Source of the DNA: Paulinella micropora | Lineage: Eukaryota; Cercozoa; Imbricatea; Euglyphida; Paulinellidae | Direction: 5' to 3' | NCBI GenBank assembly: GCA_019918135.1 | Contig: WBZZ01001696.1 | Location: forward strand, 177,001-241,000 | Length of the DNA: 64,000 nt | Shown here: piece by piece, positions 53,347 through 61,117 of the stretch | Numbering within the stretch: the stretch's first letter is position 1 | Layout of the letters: each line of letters opens with the position of its first letter | Made by a program: the position numbers and the translations under genes | Notes under the pieces: generated by a model | What the model was told of the DNA's origin: nothing | Database searches by the model: none | Seen by the model: the letters and a program-made list of their open reading frames with translations, nothing else

Positions 53347-53698
53347 TTCTTTGGCCAACACTAGTCCAAGGAAGAAAAAAAATTGCCCTCCCGAGCAACC
53401 AAACCAAAAACCAGGCCCTCCCCTCTTATTTGCATTGTCGATTCTCGGCCGCTAATCGGGGGGGGGGGGGCCGGCCCCCCCTTCCCCCCCCTTGGTTTCC
53501 TCTCTTTTTTTTTTTTGTTTTGCTTGGGTTTTTTCGAACCGTGCGATTTTTTTTTCTTGCTGTTGGGTAAGATGGTTTTTCGTTGCTAAGCCTTAAAGTT
53601 TAAAAAAAGGGGGGGGGGGCGAGAGGGCCAGCACAAAGCAGCGTTGCAGCCCGGGTTGTTTTTTTGGGGGTGCTCGATCTGAACTCTTTGTCGCTTAC
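53347..53698. other. Divergent intergenic region
   Basis: G, C and T runs of 9-12 bases (for example near 53459 and 53612). No coding signal. Confidence 0.5.
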
Positions 53699-54775
53699 AT
53701 GTCAGCTAACCCCGCGCCGGGCTCTGCCGGCCTGGCGTCCGCCGCCGCTTTCGTGTGCGGCGTGGCGGGGCTGCTCTGCCTGCAGCTGGCGTCGGACGGT
53801 GGGCGGCAGCGGCGTATCGCCGTGTTCACGACCCCGCGCGTCTGGCTCTGGACCACCGCGCACACGGCCGCCGTCCTAGTGTTTTGTCACGGGCTGCCCC
53901 GGCTCTGGCAGATGGCGTACCAGTCGTTTTTGCTGCCGCTGGCCTGGCACGTGTGGCTGGAGTGCTTAGAACGCTATCCGTACGGGCTGGCTCCCTCAGA
54001 CTTCCACAGCCGGTGCCACGACGTCAGGTTTCTGCGCCTGGGCTTGTGCGTGCTTTCGGCGGCGTTGGCGGTCGCTGTCGAGAGCTACTGGCCGCCCAGG
54101 GCCTTTTTGCTGGTCGCTCAGCTGTACGGCGCTTCGTTGCTCTACGGTGCACAGCGGCGGATACGCGTGCTGCAACGGGAGGTTGGCACCGGCGACTCTG
54201 TACGGGCCGCGCGGGCCAGGCATACGCTGTGCTGCCTGCAGAGCGCCTGCGTCTGGTGTGCAGTTTTGCAGCTGTTCTATGCGTTGCTCTGGCTCTCTTT
54301 GTCGCTGCCAAACCTCGGACTCTCTGTCTGGTGGGCGTTCGGGTTCCTCTCCTCTGTGCTGCCGGTGCCCTGGCTCAGCCTCATGGCTGTCCAGCTGCTG
54401 AAGCAGGACCTGCCGCGTGTGCGGGCCGAACCGTACCTTAAGCCCAACCGGGCCGTGCGTGTCCAGAGCGCGCCACAGCAGGGTGATTTTTCTCACGACG
54501 CGTCACCGAACACACCTAACCCCGTAGGAGGACCGCACGGCTCGAGGTTGTGTGCGGTCATGGAGGTCTACACACCCACGCCCGACTCTAGCTTTTCCCC
54601 CCATCACCTGCTCCCCGACCTGCCGGTAGCCAAGATGCCAACACCGCCCTCCGTCAGGCTGCCAATCCAGCGGGTAGCTGATGTGCGGAAAGAGGGTTCG
54701 GAGCAGGGCAGCCTGGCCGAGCTGTCGTTCTTGGAGCGGGACTGTGAAAAGCCCGGCGACTACCACAGGAGCTAA
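53699..54775 (+). CDS. Seven-helix membrane protein with long cytoplasmic tail
   Basis: 358 residues from the ATG at 53699. Seven hydrophobic helices can be placed near residues 10-30, 47-68, 72-92, 108-130, 133-152, 180-203 and 207-232. A polar tail of about 120 residues follows. There is no Lys in helix 7, so it is not a retinal protein. I see no DRY or NPxxY motif of class A receptors. The architecture would fit a divergent G-protein-coupled-receptor-like protein, but a transporter or other membrane protein is possible. It is convergent with the heliorhodopsin gene, 145 bases apart. The pairing of two polytopic genes may be meaningful or chance. Confidence 0.85.
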   Translation: MSANPAPGSAGLASAAAFVCGVAGLLCLQLASDGGRQRRIAVFTTPRVWLWTTAHTAAVLVFCHGLPRLWQMAYQSFLLPLAWHVWLECLERYPYGLAPSDFHSRCHDVRFLRLGLCVLSAALAVAVESYWPPRAFLLVAQLYGASLLYGAQRRIRVLQREVGTGDSVRAARARHTLCCLQSACVWCAVLQLFYALLWLSLSLPNLGLSVWWAFGFLSSVLPVPWLSLMAVQLLKQDLPRVRAEPYLKPNRAVRVQSAPQQGDFSHDASPNTPNPVGGPHGSRLCAVMEVYTPTPDSSFSPHHLLPDLPVAKMPTPPSVRLPIQRVADVRKEGSEQGSLAELSFLERDCEKPGDYHRS

Positions 54776-54920
54776 CACACCCAGAAGCACCCGACAGAAA
54801 AATCCACTTTTAATAACTACCAAACAGAAAAAAAAAAAGAAAGCAGGCCCTTCCTGCATGGAATTAAAAAAAAAGAAATGCTCGTGTTTGGGCTTTGTCA
54901 CAAAAAACGCTGCCGGCTGC

Positions 54921-55955
54921 TTAGTTCGCGCACGGCGGCAGAGCGGCGCAGCCCGGCTGCGGCAGCCAGTCGGCCGACTGCCCCCGCAGCGACGCGAGGG
55001 CCAGCGCCGTGAGTGCCATCTTGCTCAACAAGCTCAGGAAGCAGTAGCCGCTCTCGGCCAGCGCCTGCAGGCACTGTGGACGCCGGCGGCAGCAACCGCA
55101 CCAGCGGACGAAACCTTCGTAACAAAAGGCCTCCCAGAGACCAAAAGACGCAAAGAAGAACGACTCTAACCAGATAGCGGCCCGGATCAACCGCAGGACG
55201 CCGCGATCATCGACCCGCAGGCTGCCGATGACTTCGTGGGCCGCGAGCCACAGCGGCAGGAACGACAGGGCCAGCAGCAACCACGACAAGGCCCAGCAAC
55301 AGCGCGTCACCCGCCGCCACGACAAGCGCAAGACCACCTGCTGATCAGCGCTGCGCACTCTAGTGACCAGTGCATCACTTGTGGGTGCTGCACTCTCTAG
55401 GGCCGGTTCATGTTGGGTGAGGGCTTGCACTTCGCTCTTGAGAGCCAGTTCGCCCAAGACCACCGGGACGAGCAGCGGCACGAGCCCCCCGGTGACAACC
55501 ATGAGGTGGCACAGGCAGAAAGACACCGCCAGCGCCGCGGCCGATCGCTCGCCGGCCAGCAGTTGCAGTTGCAGCAGCATCAACGGGGCGGTGACCGAGT
55601 ACTCGACCCAGCGGCCGGCCCGGCACGCCCACGAGTTAGCGATGCACAGCAGCCCGAGCTGCGACACGTGTCCTACTGCCGTAAGTGCATGGAAGGCCGC
55701 CGACAACCGCCAGAGCGAGATGCCAGGGCCCACGACCCTGGGCTCCAGCCAGCCCGTGGACCCCGTGCAGTTGCGCGAGGGGCCTACTGTTAAGGTCACG
55801 ATCGCGGTCTGTGCGTTGGGCAGGTCCTGGCCCACGGCTAACGGACCCGTTAGCTGCAGTAGGAAAACTGTTAAGTGCGCCAGGAAAGCGACGGCGTTGA
55901 GCAACCACGGAACCACCAGGAGTTCCGTCGGGAATCGACAAGAAAATCTTTGCAT
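54921..55955 (-). CDS. Heliorhodopsin
   Basis: 344 residues from the ATG at 55955. Family hallmarks are visible in order. Helix 1 has a His (LNAVAFLAHLTVFLL, H27). A long first loop has a strand (AIVTLTVGPS) as in the extracellular beta-sheet of heliorhodopsins. Helix 2 has FHALTAVGH (H96). Helix 3 has RWVEYSVTAPLM, where E118 is the expected Schiff-base counterion. Helix 7 has YCFLSLLSKMAL, with K312 as the retinal lysine. Heliorhodopsins are inverted seven-helix retinal proteins (N-terminus inside) found in microbes, algal giant viruses and mirusviruses. Unusual here are a ~35-residue loop after helix 5's predecessor (about 172-208) and a Cys-rich loop (CGCCRRRPQC). It probably senses light or conducts ions in the infected cell membrane. 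Confidence 0.9.
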   Translation of the reverse strand: MQRFSCRFPTELLVVPWLLNAVAFLAHLTVFLLQLTGPLAVGQDLPNAQTAIVTLTVGPSRNCTGSTGWLEPRVVGPGISLWRLSAAFHALTAVGHVSQLGLLCIANSWACRAGRWVEYSVTAPLMLLQLQLLAGERSAAALAVSFCLCHLMVVTGGLVPLLVPVVLGELALKSEVQALTQHEPALESAAPTSDALVTRVRSADQQVVLRLSWRRVTRCCWALSWLLLALSFLPLWLAAHEVIGSLRVDDRGVLRLIRAAIWLESFFFASFGLWEAFCYEGFVRWCGCCRRRPQCLQALAESGYCFLSLLSKMALTALALASLRGQSADWLPQPGCAALPPCAN

Positions 55956-56205
55956 GTCCTTTGTTTTTTTTTTTAATCAAACAAGCGGCTGACCCGCGTT
56001 TCTTGGGGCTAGCTAGCTTTTTTTTTTCCTTCTGCTGGGCTTGGCCGGGTAAAAGGGGAGGGGCAAAAAACAACGGAAGATCTTGGAATTATTGGCTCTT
56101 GTGCCCGGTGTGAACCACTGCTTCTTTCGTTGGCAAAGAGCTGCGGTCGAGCCGGCCGTAGCGACTCCGGGTTGACGAGCTCCAGCGAGCGCAGGCCCGG
56201 GAGGG
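55908..56205. repeat. Segmental duplication, copy A
   Basis: About 300 bases match 59663-59960 with small gaps. The copy spans the first codons of the heliorhodopsin gene (intact here), its upstream T-rich region, and the 3' end of an F-box/LRR gene (broken here, intact in copy B). It records duplication of a heliorhodopsin/F-box junction. Confidence 0.85.
56094..56205 (-). pseudogene. Remnant of the 3' end of the F-box/LRR gene
   Basis: The minus strand reads LPGLRSLELVNPESLRPARP and GSHRAQE, nearly identical to the C-terminus of the 59845-60894 protein (LPGLRSLELVNPEPLRPAQP, GSHRAQEG). A short deletion removed the original stop. The rest of the gene is absent. Confidence 0.85.
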
Positions 56206-57130
56206 GCAAACTCAGCCTGCCGGGACCCGCTCGCGCAGTTTTCTTAAGATATGCTTGCGATCAAGCTTCGAAAAACTGTTGACGCCCAGCGGTGGGGGAT
56301 TGCGGCGCGGAAATGCGCGGGGTAGCAAGCAGGTTTATCTACCGCGTGGTGCTATGCAAGAAAATTTAAGTTGTCTGTGGGGGGTCTGTCTTGTGATCCC
56401 CTAGTAGCCAGCCCGCAGCAGTAGCACACAACCAGCCAGTGAGAAAGAGAGCGAGGAAATCAAGGCCAAGAAGCCAAAAGGAAAAGAAAAAAGCAAGAAA
56501 AAAAGAAGAAAAAGTAAGCCAAGAAGAAAAAAGCAAAAAGGAAGAAAAAGCAAGAGAAGGACAAGCAAGCGAAGGAAAAGCAAGGGGAGAGAGAAGGCAG
56601 GGGAGAAGGCAGGGGGGGGGGGAGGTTCAAGAGGCAGCATGCCTCCCGGGGCAGTCGACCCCCCCCCTTGCGGCTTAGGCACGAGGCCGCAGAGGATTCG
56701 GGCCTCTTGACAGACCCGGGGTTGGCTCACCGGCGACGAGCGCGCGCCCCCCCGCAGAAGCAACGGCGGGAAGCCGCCGGCCAGAAAAACAGTGCCGTTA
56801 AGACAATTGTTGACCCCCCTGGTTTTTAATGAAAACTGTTTTTTTTTTTTTTTGCTCTGTTTTTTTTTCTACGTTGGCGCGGTCACCCGGATGGGCCAGG
56901 ACGTTCGAGTGATTGCTAACATAGACCCGGTCGCCGGGGGCCGCGCGCGTAGGCACACGTTTTTGAGCCCCGGCATAGAGCACACGTACGGCTGGCTGGC
57001 GTGAAGGCCTGATCGCGCCAGTCACCCCTTGGGCAATCCGTTTAGACAAGGATTTGTTTTTTCATTAAAAAAAAACTCTTGATTCGTGGGGACCCCGCAA
57101 ACAGCCCCCCCCCCCCGCCCCTTCCCCACC
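56206..57130. other. Gap with purine tract and weak short frames
   Basis: From 56436 to 56640 the plus strand is almost pure A/G (over 200 bases), with AAG-rich units. Downstream, a GC-rich piece at 56877-57003 reads a short coding-like stretch on the plus strand (MGQDVRVIANIDPVAGGRA from 56891, stop at 57002), possibly a gene remnant. The block at 57068-57190 is similar to 59188-59270 (AAACTC-TGATTCGT-GG and TCTCAGCTAACGAAA), another duplicated patch. No complete gene is supported. Confidence 0.45.
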
Positions 57131-57132
57131 CT

Positions 57133-57136
<4 letters not shown>

Positions 57137-57178
<42 letters not shown>
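57137..57178. repeat. (TC)n microsatellite
   Basis: About 21 uninterrupted TC units in the gap before the 57331 gene. Confidence 0.95.
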
Positions 57179-57181
<3 letters not shown>

Positions 57182-57330
57182 TAACGAAACCCCGCCCGTA
57201 AAAAAAAGAATTTTCGGTCGGCCCTTGAAATTTTCCTTTCCCTGCAGCTCTTTCTCCGCCTCCGCCCGCCCCCTTCTTTTAGTAGCGTAGCAGAGAAAGC
57301 ACACTCTGCCCGCCCCCTCCTCCAACCTTC

Positions 57331-58494
57331 TTACCTGCCGCCTGCTATCACGCAGTCGGGCGAGTTCCGCCCTAGCTTCATCGCGTCGTCAGCTGCCAAG
57401 TCCACCGGATCCAGGCGCAGGTGTCGGGCCTGGATACTTGGCGTGTTTTGCATCTCCCTTAGGCGGAGTCTGACAGGCCGAAAGTTCTGGACTTGTGCTG
57501 CTCCGGCGGGGTCGTCGTCGTCTGTGCCTTGGAGGCGGACAGACTTGGCCCTAAACTCCTCCAGCTGAAGGAACAGAGGCTCGTCTCCGTTCGTAGAAAG
57601 TACGGTAATCACCACGTGGGGCAGTGGCCCGCTGTTGTTGCCGTGAATAACCCTGAGCCCCCTTTTAGCATCCGTGATGGGGAAAGGATCGTCGTCTTCT
57701 TCCTGCTGGTAGCGTTTACAATCCACGATCAGTCGAAACTCTCGGTCGGTGTCGGGCCAGGTGGTATCCGGAGAGAGTATAATCCTTTCCAGATTAAACA
57801 GTACCTGAAGCTCCACGGTCCGCGCCCTTGCGGGCCGTAGGGGGGACAGTGGCTTTTTCCACGATACCATCAGCTCGCTCATGTTCCACAAAGCCGGCCG
57901 TAAGCTAGCAGCAACGCCCTGTGCTGGGTACCACACTTGCACTGTTGTCTCATCGCGCAGGTCCCCCCCTACCTCCAGCCTTTCAGCAGAGGGGTACTGC
58001 TCAAATAATGTCTGCATGACCTCGCCCCAGTCGTCAGCAACGTCTGCACATCCATCCCCCTCTTCTACCCGCATAGACCGGACCCGAAAGTGGTGTGTTG
58101 GTCTGAAAGTGCGGACATTCTCGAGCAAAGTTTTCTCGTAAGCTTTGTATTTATCTTTGTCCAGGGGCCCCATGGCGTCCGGCTCGTGTACTTCTAGCGA
58201 CACGTCGACCGAAGCAAGCTGTCGTCTGTGTCGTCTCATCCGTGATAACGTGTGCGCTACGTAGCCATCGTCCAGCCTCTGTTTACCCCACCACCACAGG
58301 ACCCGAGTGGCATCGAAAAGACACTGTGCGTTTAGGTTTTGGGCTGTGACGTGCTCGAAACCCTTGAAGTCCGACGCGAGCCCACCCCACAGCGTTCTTT
58401 CGAGCCAGCTTTCTAAGGGGGAGCTGCCCTGCCGGAAGCAACCCTTCAGATGTTGATCGACGTGCGCTATAATAGTATCGCAAAGCTGGCGGAG
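57331..58494 (-). CDS. Disrupted LRR-like gene, 3' part
   Basis: The frame is open from a stop at 58495-58497 down to 57331; its first ATG is at 58239. However, the sequence upstream of that ATG is clearly coding (LRQLCDTIIAHVDQHLKGCF, then GSSPLESWLERTLWGGL and VLWWWGKQRLDDGY). It therefore belongs to a longer protein whose first part lies in another frame at 58467-58994. The 3' part has alternating strands with LRR-like turns (AERLEVGGDLRDETTVQVW, PHVVITVLSTNGDEPLFLQL). The style matches the other minus-strand solenoid genes. No F-box is visible. Product unknown. Confidence 0.75.
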   Translation of the reverse strand, partial: LRQLCDTIIAHVDQHLKGCFRQGSSPLESWLERTLWGGLASDFKGFEHVTAQNLNAQCLFDATRVLWWWGKQRLDDGYVAHTLSRMRRHRRQLASVDVSLEVHEPDAMGPLDKDKYKAYEKTLLENVRTFRPTHHFRVRSMRVEEGDGCADVADDWGEVMQTLFEQYPSAERLEVGGDLRDETTVQVWYPAQGVAASLRPALWNMSELMVSWKKPLSPLRPARARTVELQVLFNLERIILSPDTTWPDTDREFRLIVDCKRYQQEEDDDPFPITDAKRGLRVIHGNNSGPLPHVVITVLSTNGDEPLFLQLEEFRAKSVRLQGTDDDDPAGAAQVQNFRPVRLRLREMQNTPSIQARHLRLDPVDLAADDAMKLGRNSPDCVIAGGR

Positions 58495-58994
58495 CTAGGG
58501 TCCAACGGTTTTGGGGAGACGGTCTGGGAGCTATGGCAGAGCCGCGTGATCAGAGAGCTGAGCAGCTCGTAGGCGCCCAAGGCAAACCCCCTGGCATCCC
58601 TCCGGCGCATTAACAGTTTGACTAATATCCACAACCGCTTGGCGGCCTGCTCGGCCAAAGTATTTTCGTTATCTGTCCCGGTGGCGATTATCACCACCCG
58701 CAGCCTGTTCCGAGCCGAACGCAGCACTTCGTCCAGGGGTTCCAGGTGTGGGTAGTCTGCGGGGTCCTCGAGCTTGGCGTCTAGTGGCCGCGCATAGAGG
58801 TACAGAGTATTCCGGCGAGGGAGCGGGACAAGGCCCCTAACGACCAGGGCCTTATTATCTTTCTCGCACAGGGCCTGGCTCCGCCACTGCGTAGCCGGGC
58901 AATCAAAGCACAGTGCACAGCGAGCGCGGGGGTTGTGTCGATGGAGATAATCTGCAGCGGCCTTGTGCCGTTTGGCGGGCCCTTGCTGCTCCAT
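58467..58994 (-). CDS. Disrupted LRR-like gene, 5' part
   Basis: ATG at 58994. It begins MEQQGPAKRHKAAADYLH, has CALCFDC near residues 26-32 that might bind zinc, a strand LRVVIIATGTDNE, then helices (AYELLSSLITRLCH). After about residue 165 the frame ends in DPSSASFAILL and a stop, while coding resumes one base back in the 57331-58494 frame. The shift must fall between 58467 and 58497. It is of the same type (one base back, or one base deleted) as that in RPB1. No slippery heptamer is seen. Rejoined, the protein would be about 555 residues. Confidence 0.7.
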   Translation of the reverse strand: MEQQGPAKRHKAAADYLHRHNPRARCALCFDCPATQWRSQALCEKDNKALVVRGLVPLPRRNTLYLYARPLDAKLEDPADYPHLEPLDEVLRSARNRLRVVIIATGTDNENTLAEQAAKRLWILVKLLMRRRDARGFALGAYELLSSLITRLCHSSQTVSPKPLDPSSASFAILL

Positions 58995-59446
58995 CAACCT
59001 ACGCACTGGGCCTGTGCGGCTTTTTTTTGGAAGGAGCCTCTTTGTAAGGAGAGGAAAAAAAGAGCAAGAAAAGGAGAGAGAGAGAGAGAAATGAGGGACA
59101 GCCGGGTGTCCCCGCGCCCTGTCCTTTAAAGGGTGGGGGGGGGAAGAAGAAAGCTTCTGCTTTGGTGACAATTGGACATGTTGTCAAAGAAAAACTCGTG
59201 ATTCGTTGGCCCCCCCCCTCTGCCATCCCGACGACGAGCCCTGCTCCCCCTCATTCTCAGCTAACGAAAGGTTAGGTGTACCAGCAAAGTGTGCTTTACC
59301 CCCCTTTTTTTTCTGTTCTGTTTCGGGAGGGGGCAGACTATACAACGGCGGCCGGTAGAAAATTTGCGCCTGCAATTAAAAAACTTTTTTTTAATTTGCT
59401 GTTCTTTTTTTTTTTGCTTCCTGACCCGCCGTTCGCCGCTTTTTTT
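58995..59446. other. Intergenic region with duplicated patch
   Basis: A and T runs, an AGAGAGAGAG stretch at 59076-59090, and 59188-59270 similar to 57068-57190. No gene seen. Confidence 0.5.
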
Positions 59447-59660
59447 TTAAGACACGACGGCGCACCCTGCCAGAGTCAGGCCACCGGGCAGATTGGTTAC
59501 GAACTGCCAGGCATCCCGTTCCTCGTTGCAGCGCTCGATGCTGGCCAACGGCTCCTGATTAGCGTCGGTGCCTCTTAGCACGTACAGCCCACCGTCGAGC
59601 ACCGCCGCGCACGAATCTTCGCGCGCCTGGAGCATAGGCGCTATGTCGTGCTACGTGTTT
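59447..59660 (-). pseudogene. Remnant of the kelch gene 3' end
   Basis: The minus strand reads LQAREDSCAAVLDGGLYVLR and WQFVTNLPGGLTLAGCAVVS, nearly identical to the C-terminus of the 51877-53346 kelch protein. The similarity stops near 59660, where a heliorhodopsin-gene fragment begins. In one repeat the kelch double Gly is broken (VLRGTD against VLGGTD), showing relaxed constraint. Confidence 0.9.
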
Positions 59661-59662
59661 GG

Positions 59663-59960
59663 ACGGAACCACCAGGAGTTCTGTCGGGAATCGGCAAGAA
59701 AATCTTCGCGTGTCCTTTGTTTTTTTTTTTAATAAAACAAGCGGCTGACCCGCGTTTTTTTTTTCTTCTGCTGGTCTTGGCCGGGTAAAAAAAAAGGGAG
59801 GGGAAGGAAACAATAGGAGATCTTGGAATTAGTGGCTCTTTTGTTCACCCTTCTTGTGCCCGGTGTGAACCACTGCTTCCTTCGTTGGCCAAGAGCTGCG
59901 GTTGAGCCGGCCGTAGCGGCTCCGGGTTGACGAGCTCCAGCGAGCGCAGGCCCGGGAGGG
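59663..59960. repeat. Segmental duplication, copy B
   Basis: This segment matches 55908-56205. Its left ~50 bases are the first codons of the heliorhodopsin gene (minus strand CRFPTELLVVP), cut off and joined to the kelch remnant. The right ~115 bases are the intact 3' end of the F-box/LRR gene. Confidence 0.85.
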
Positions 59961-60894
59961 CCGCCAACGGGCCGAGCGAGGGCAGCTCGGCGTTGGTGAG
60001 CACGAGTTCCTCCAACGCACAGCCCCGCCACAGCCGCGCGTCCACGTCCAGCCAGGCCCGGGGCTCGGTTAATTCCAGCGCCAGCTTGCGCAACTGCAGG
60101 TCCCTCACCAACGCCAGCAGCTGCTCCAGCGCGTGCGGCGTAGAGGCCCGGTACAGCAGGGACAGTTCCTGGAGCCCGCGCAGACGTCGCAGGTGTACGA
60201 GCGCGGTGTGGTCCAGCGCCCGGGAGGCCGGCAGGTGCAGCGCGCGCAGTTGTTGCAGGCCGCGCAGGCAAACATCAGGGCGCCAGCCGTCGGGCGCCCA
60301 GAATTCCGTCAGGTTCCGCGCGAGCGTCGCGAAGCGCAGGTATTCGGTCTGGGCGAAGAACGAGCCGGACAGGTCCAAACGAACCAGTGCGGGCAGGCGC
60401 GCCAGAAAGCACAGATTCTGAACGCCGCGGCACCAGTGCAAGCGCAGGGTGTGCAAGTGTAGCAGGGGCCCGAAGATGGCCGGCAGGGGCACGGACCTTA
60501 GGTCACAGCAGTCGAGCGTCAGTTCTCGCAGCTGTGGCAGCGGCACGGCGGGCCCCGGCGCGTTCCACCCGATAACGCGCAGGCGTGTGGTCAGGGGGAA
60601 TTGGGTCGCTGCGCGTGCCAGCGACGCGGCCCCGCCCGCGTCAACCGTCACGGGGTCGAGCGTGCTGCCGTGCCGTGCTAGCGTAGCGAGTCCCGCGGCC
60701 GGCGGGACACACGGCAGTTCGAGCCGCGCGGGCCAGCGAACGTCGTTATGCCCCCACAGCCCCGTGCTGCAAAGGCCGAGCAGCGCGAACAGAGAGCGGT
60801 GCTCCAGGAAGCCGAGCACGACCAGGACCACATCGCGCGGCACTGGACTGGGCATAGACCCATAATCCGTACGTCTCCGTTTCTGCTGGGGCAT
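59845..60894 (-). CDS. F-box/LRR protein
   Basis: 349 residues from the ATG at 60894. Residues about 15-55 form the clearest F-box in the window (PSPVPRDVVLVVLGFLEHRS, then LCSTGLWG and RWPARLELP). Classical leucine-rich repeats follow (LRELTLDCCDLRSV, LHTLRLHWCRGVQNL, LVRLDLSGSFF, LQELSLLYRAS, LEELVLTNAELPSL, LRSLELVNPEPL). The predicted role is an SCF-type adaptor: the F-box binds SKP1 and the LRR arc selects proteins for ubiquitination. Its 3' end lies in segmental duplication copy B; a remnant of the same end lies at 56094-56205. Confidence 0.92.
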   Translation of the reverse strand: MPQQKRRRTDYGSMPSPVPRDVVLVVLGFLEHRSLFALLGLCSTGLWGHNDVRWPARLELPCVPPAAGLATLARHGSTLDPVTVDAGGAASLARAATQFPLTTRLRVIGWNAPGPAVPLPQLRELTLDCCDLRSVPLPAIFGPLLHLHTLRLHWCRGVQNLCFLARLPALVRLDLSGSFFAQTEYLRFATLARNLTEFWAPDGWRPDVCLRGLQQLRALHLPASRALDHTALVHLRRLRGLQELSLLYRASTPHALEQLLALVRDLQLRKLALELTEPRAWLDVDARLWRGCALEELVLTNAELPSLGPLAALPGLRSLELVNPEPLRPAQPQLLANEGSSGSHRAQEG

Positions 60895-61117
60895 AACAAA
60901 GATCTAACCTAACCCCGCCAACGATCAGCCCAACACCCTTCTTACCCCGGGGTTCTGGCACACTTAGTAACAAGGGGGGGGGCCGGGCCTGCCGTCCTTT
61001 TCCCCCTCCAATTTCTCTGCCCGTGGTTGCCCCCCTGCGTTGTCGGGGGAAGGGGGGCCGGGGGAAATAAAAGAGGTTGAGTCCGGACTCGACAGTGAGC
61101 AAAAATAGCAGGATTTT

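Noticed and set aside
56401-56763. Leucine/phenylalanine-rich minus-strand open frame that looks like a membrane protein
   Set aside because: It is the translated complement of the purine tract; hydrophobicity is an artefact of CTT/TTC triplets.
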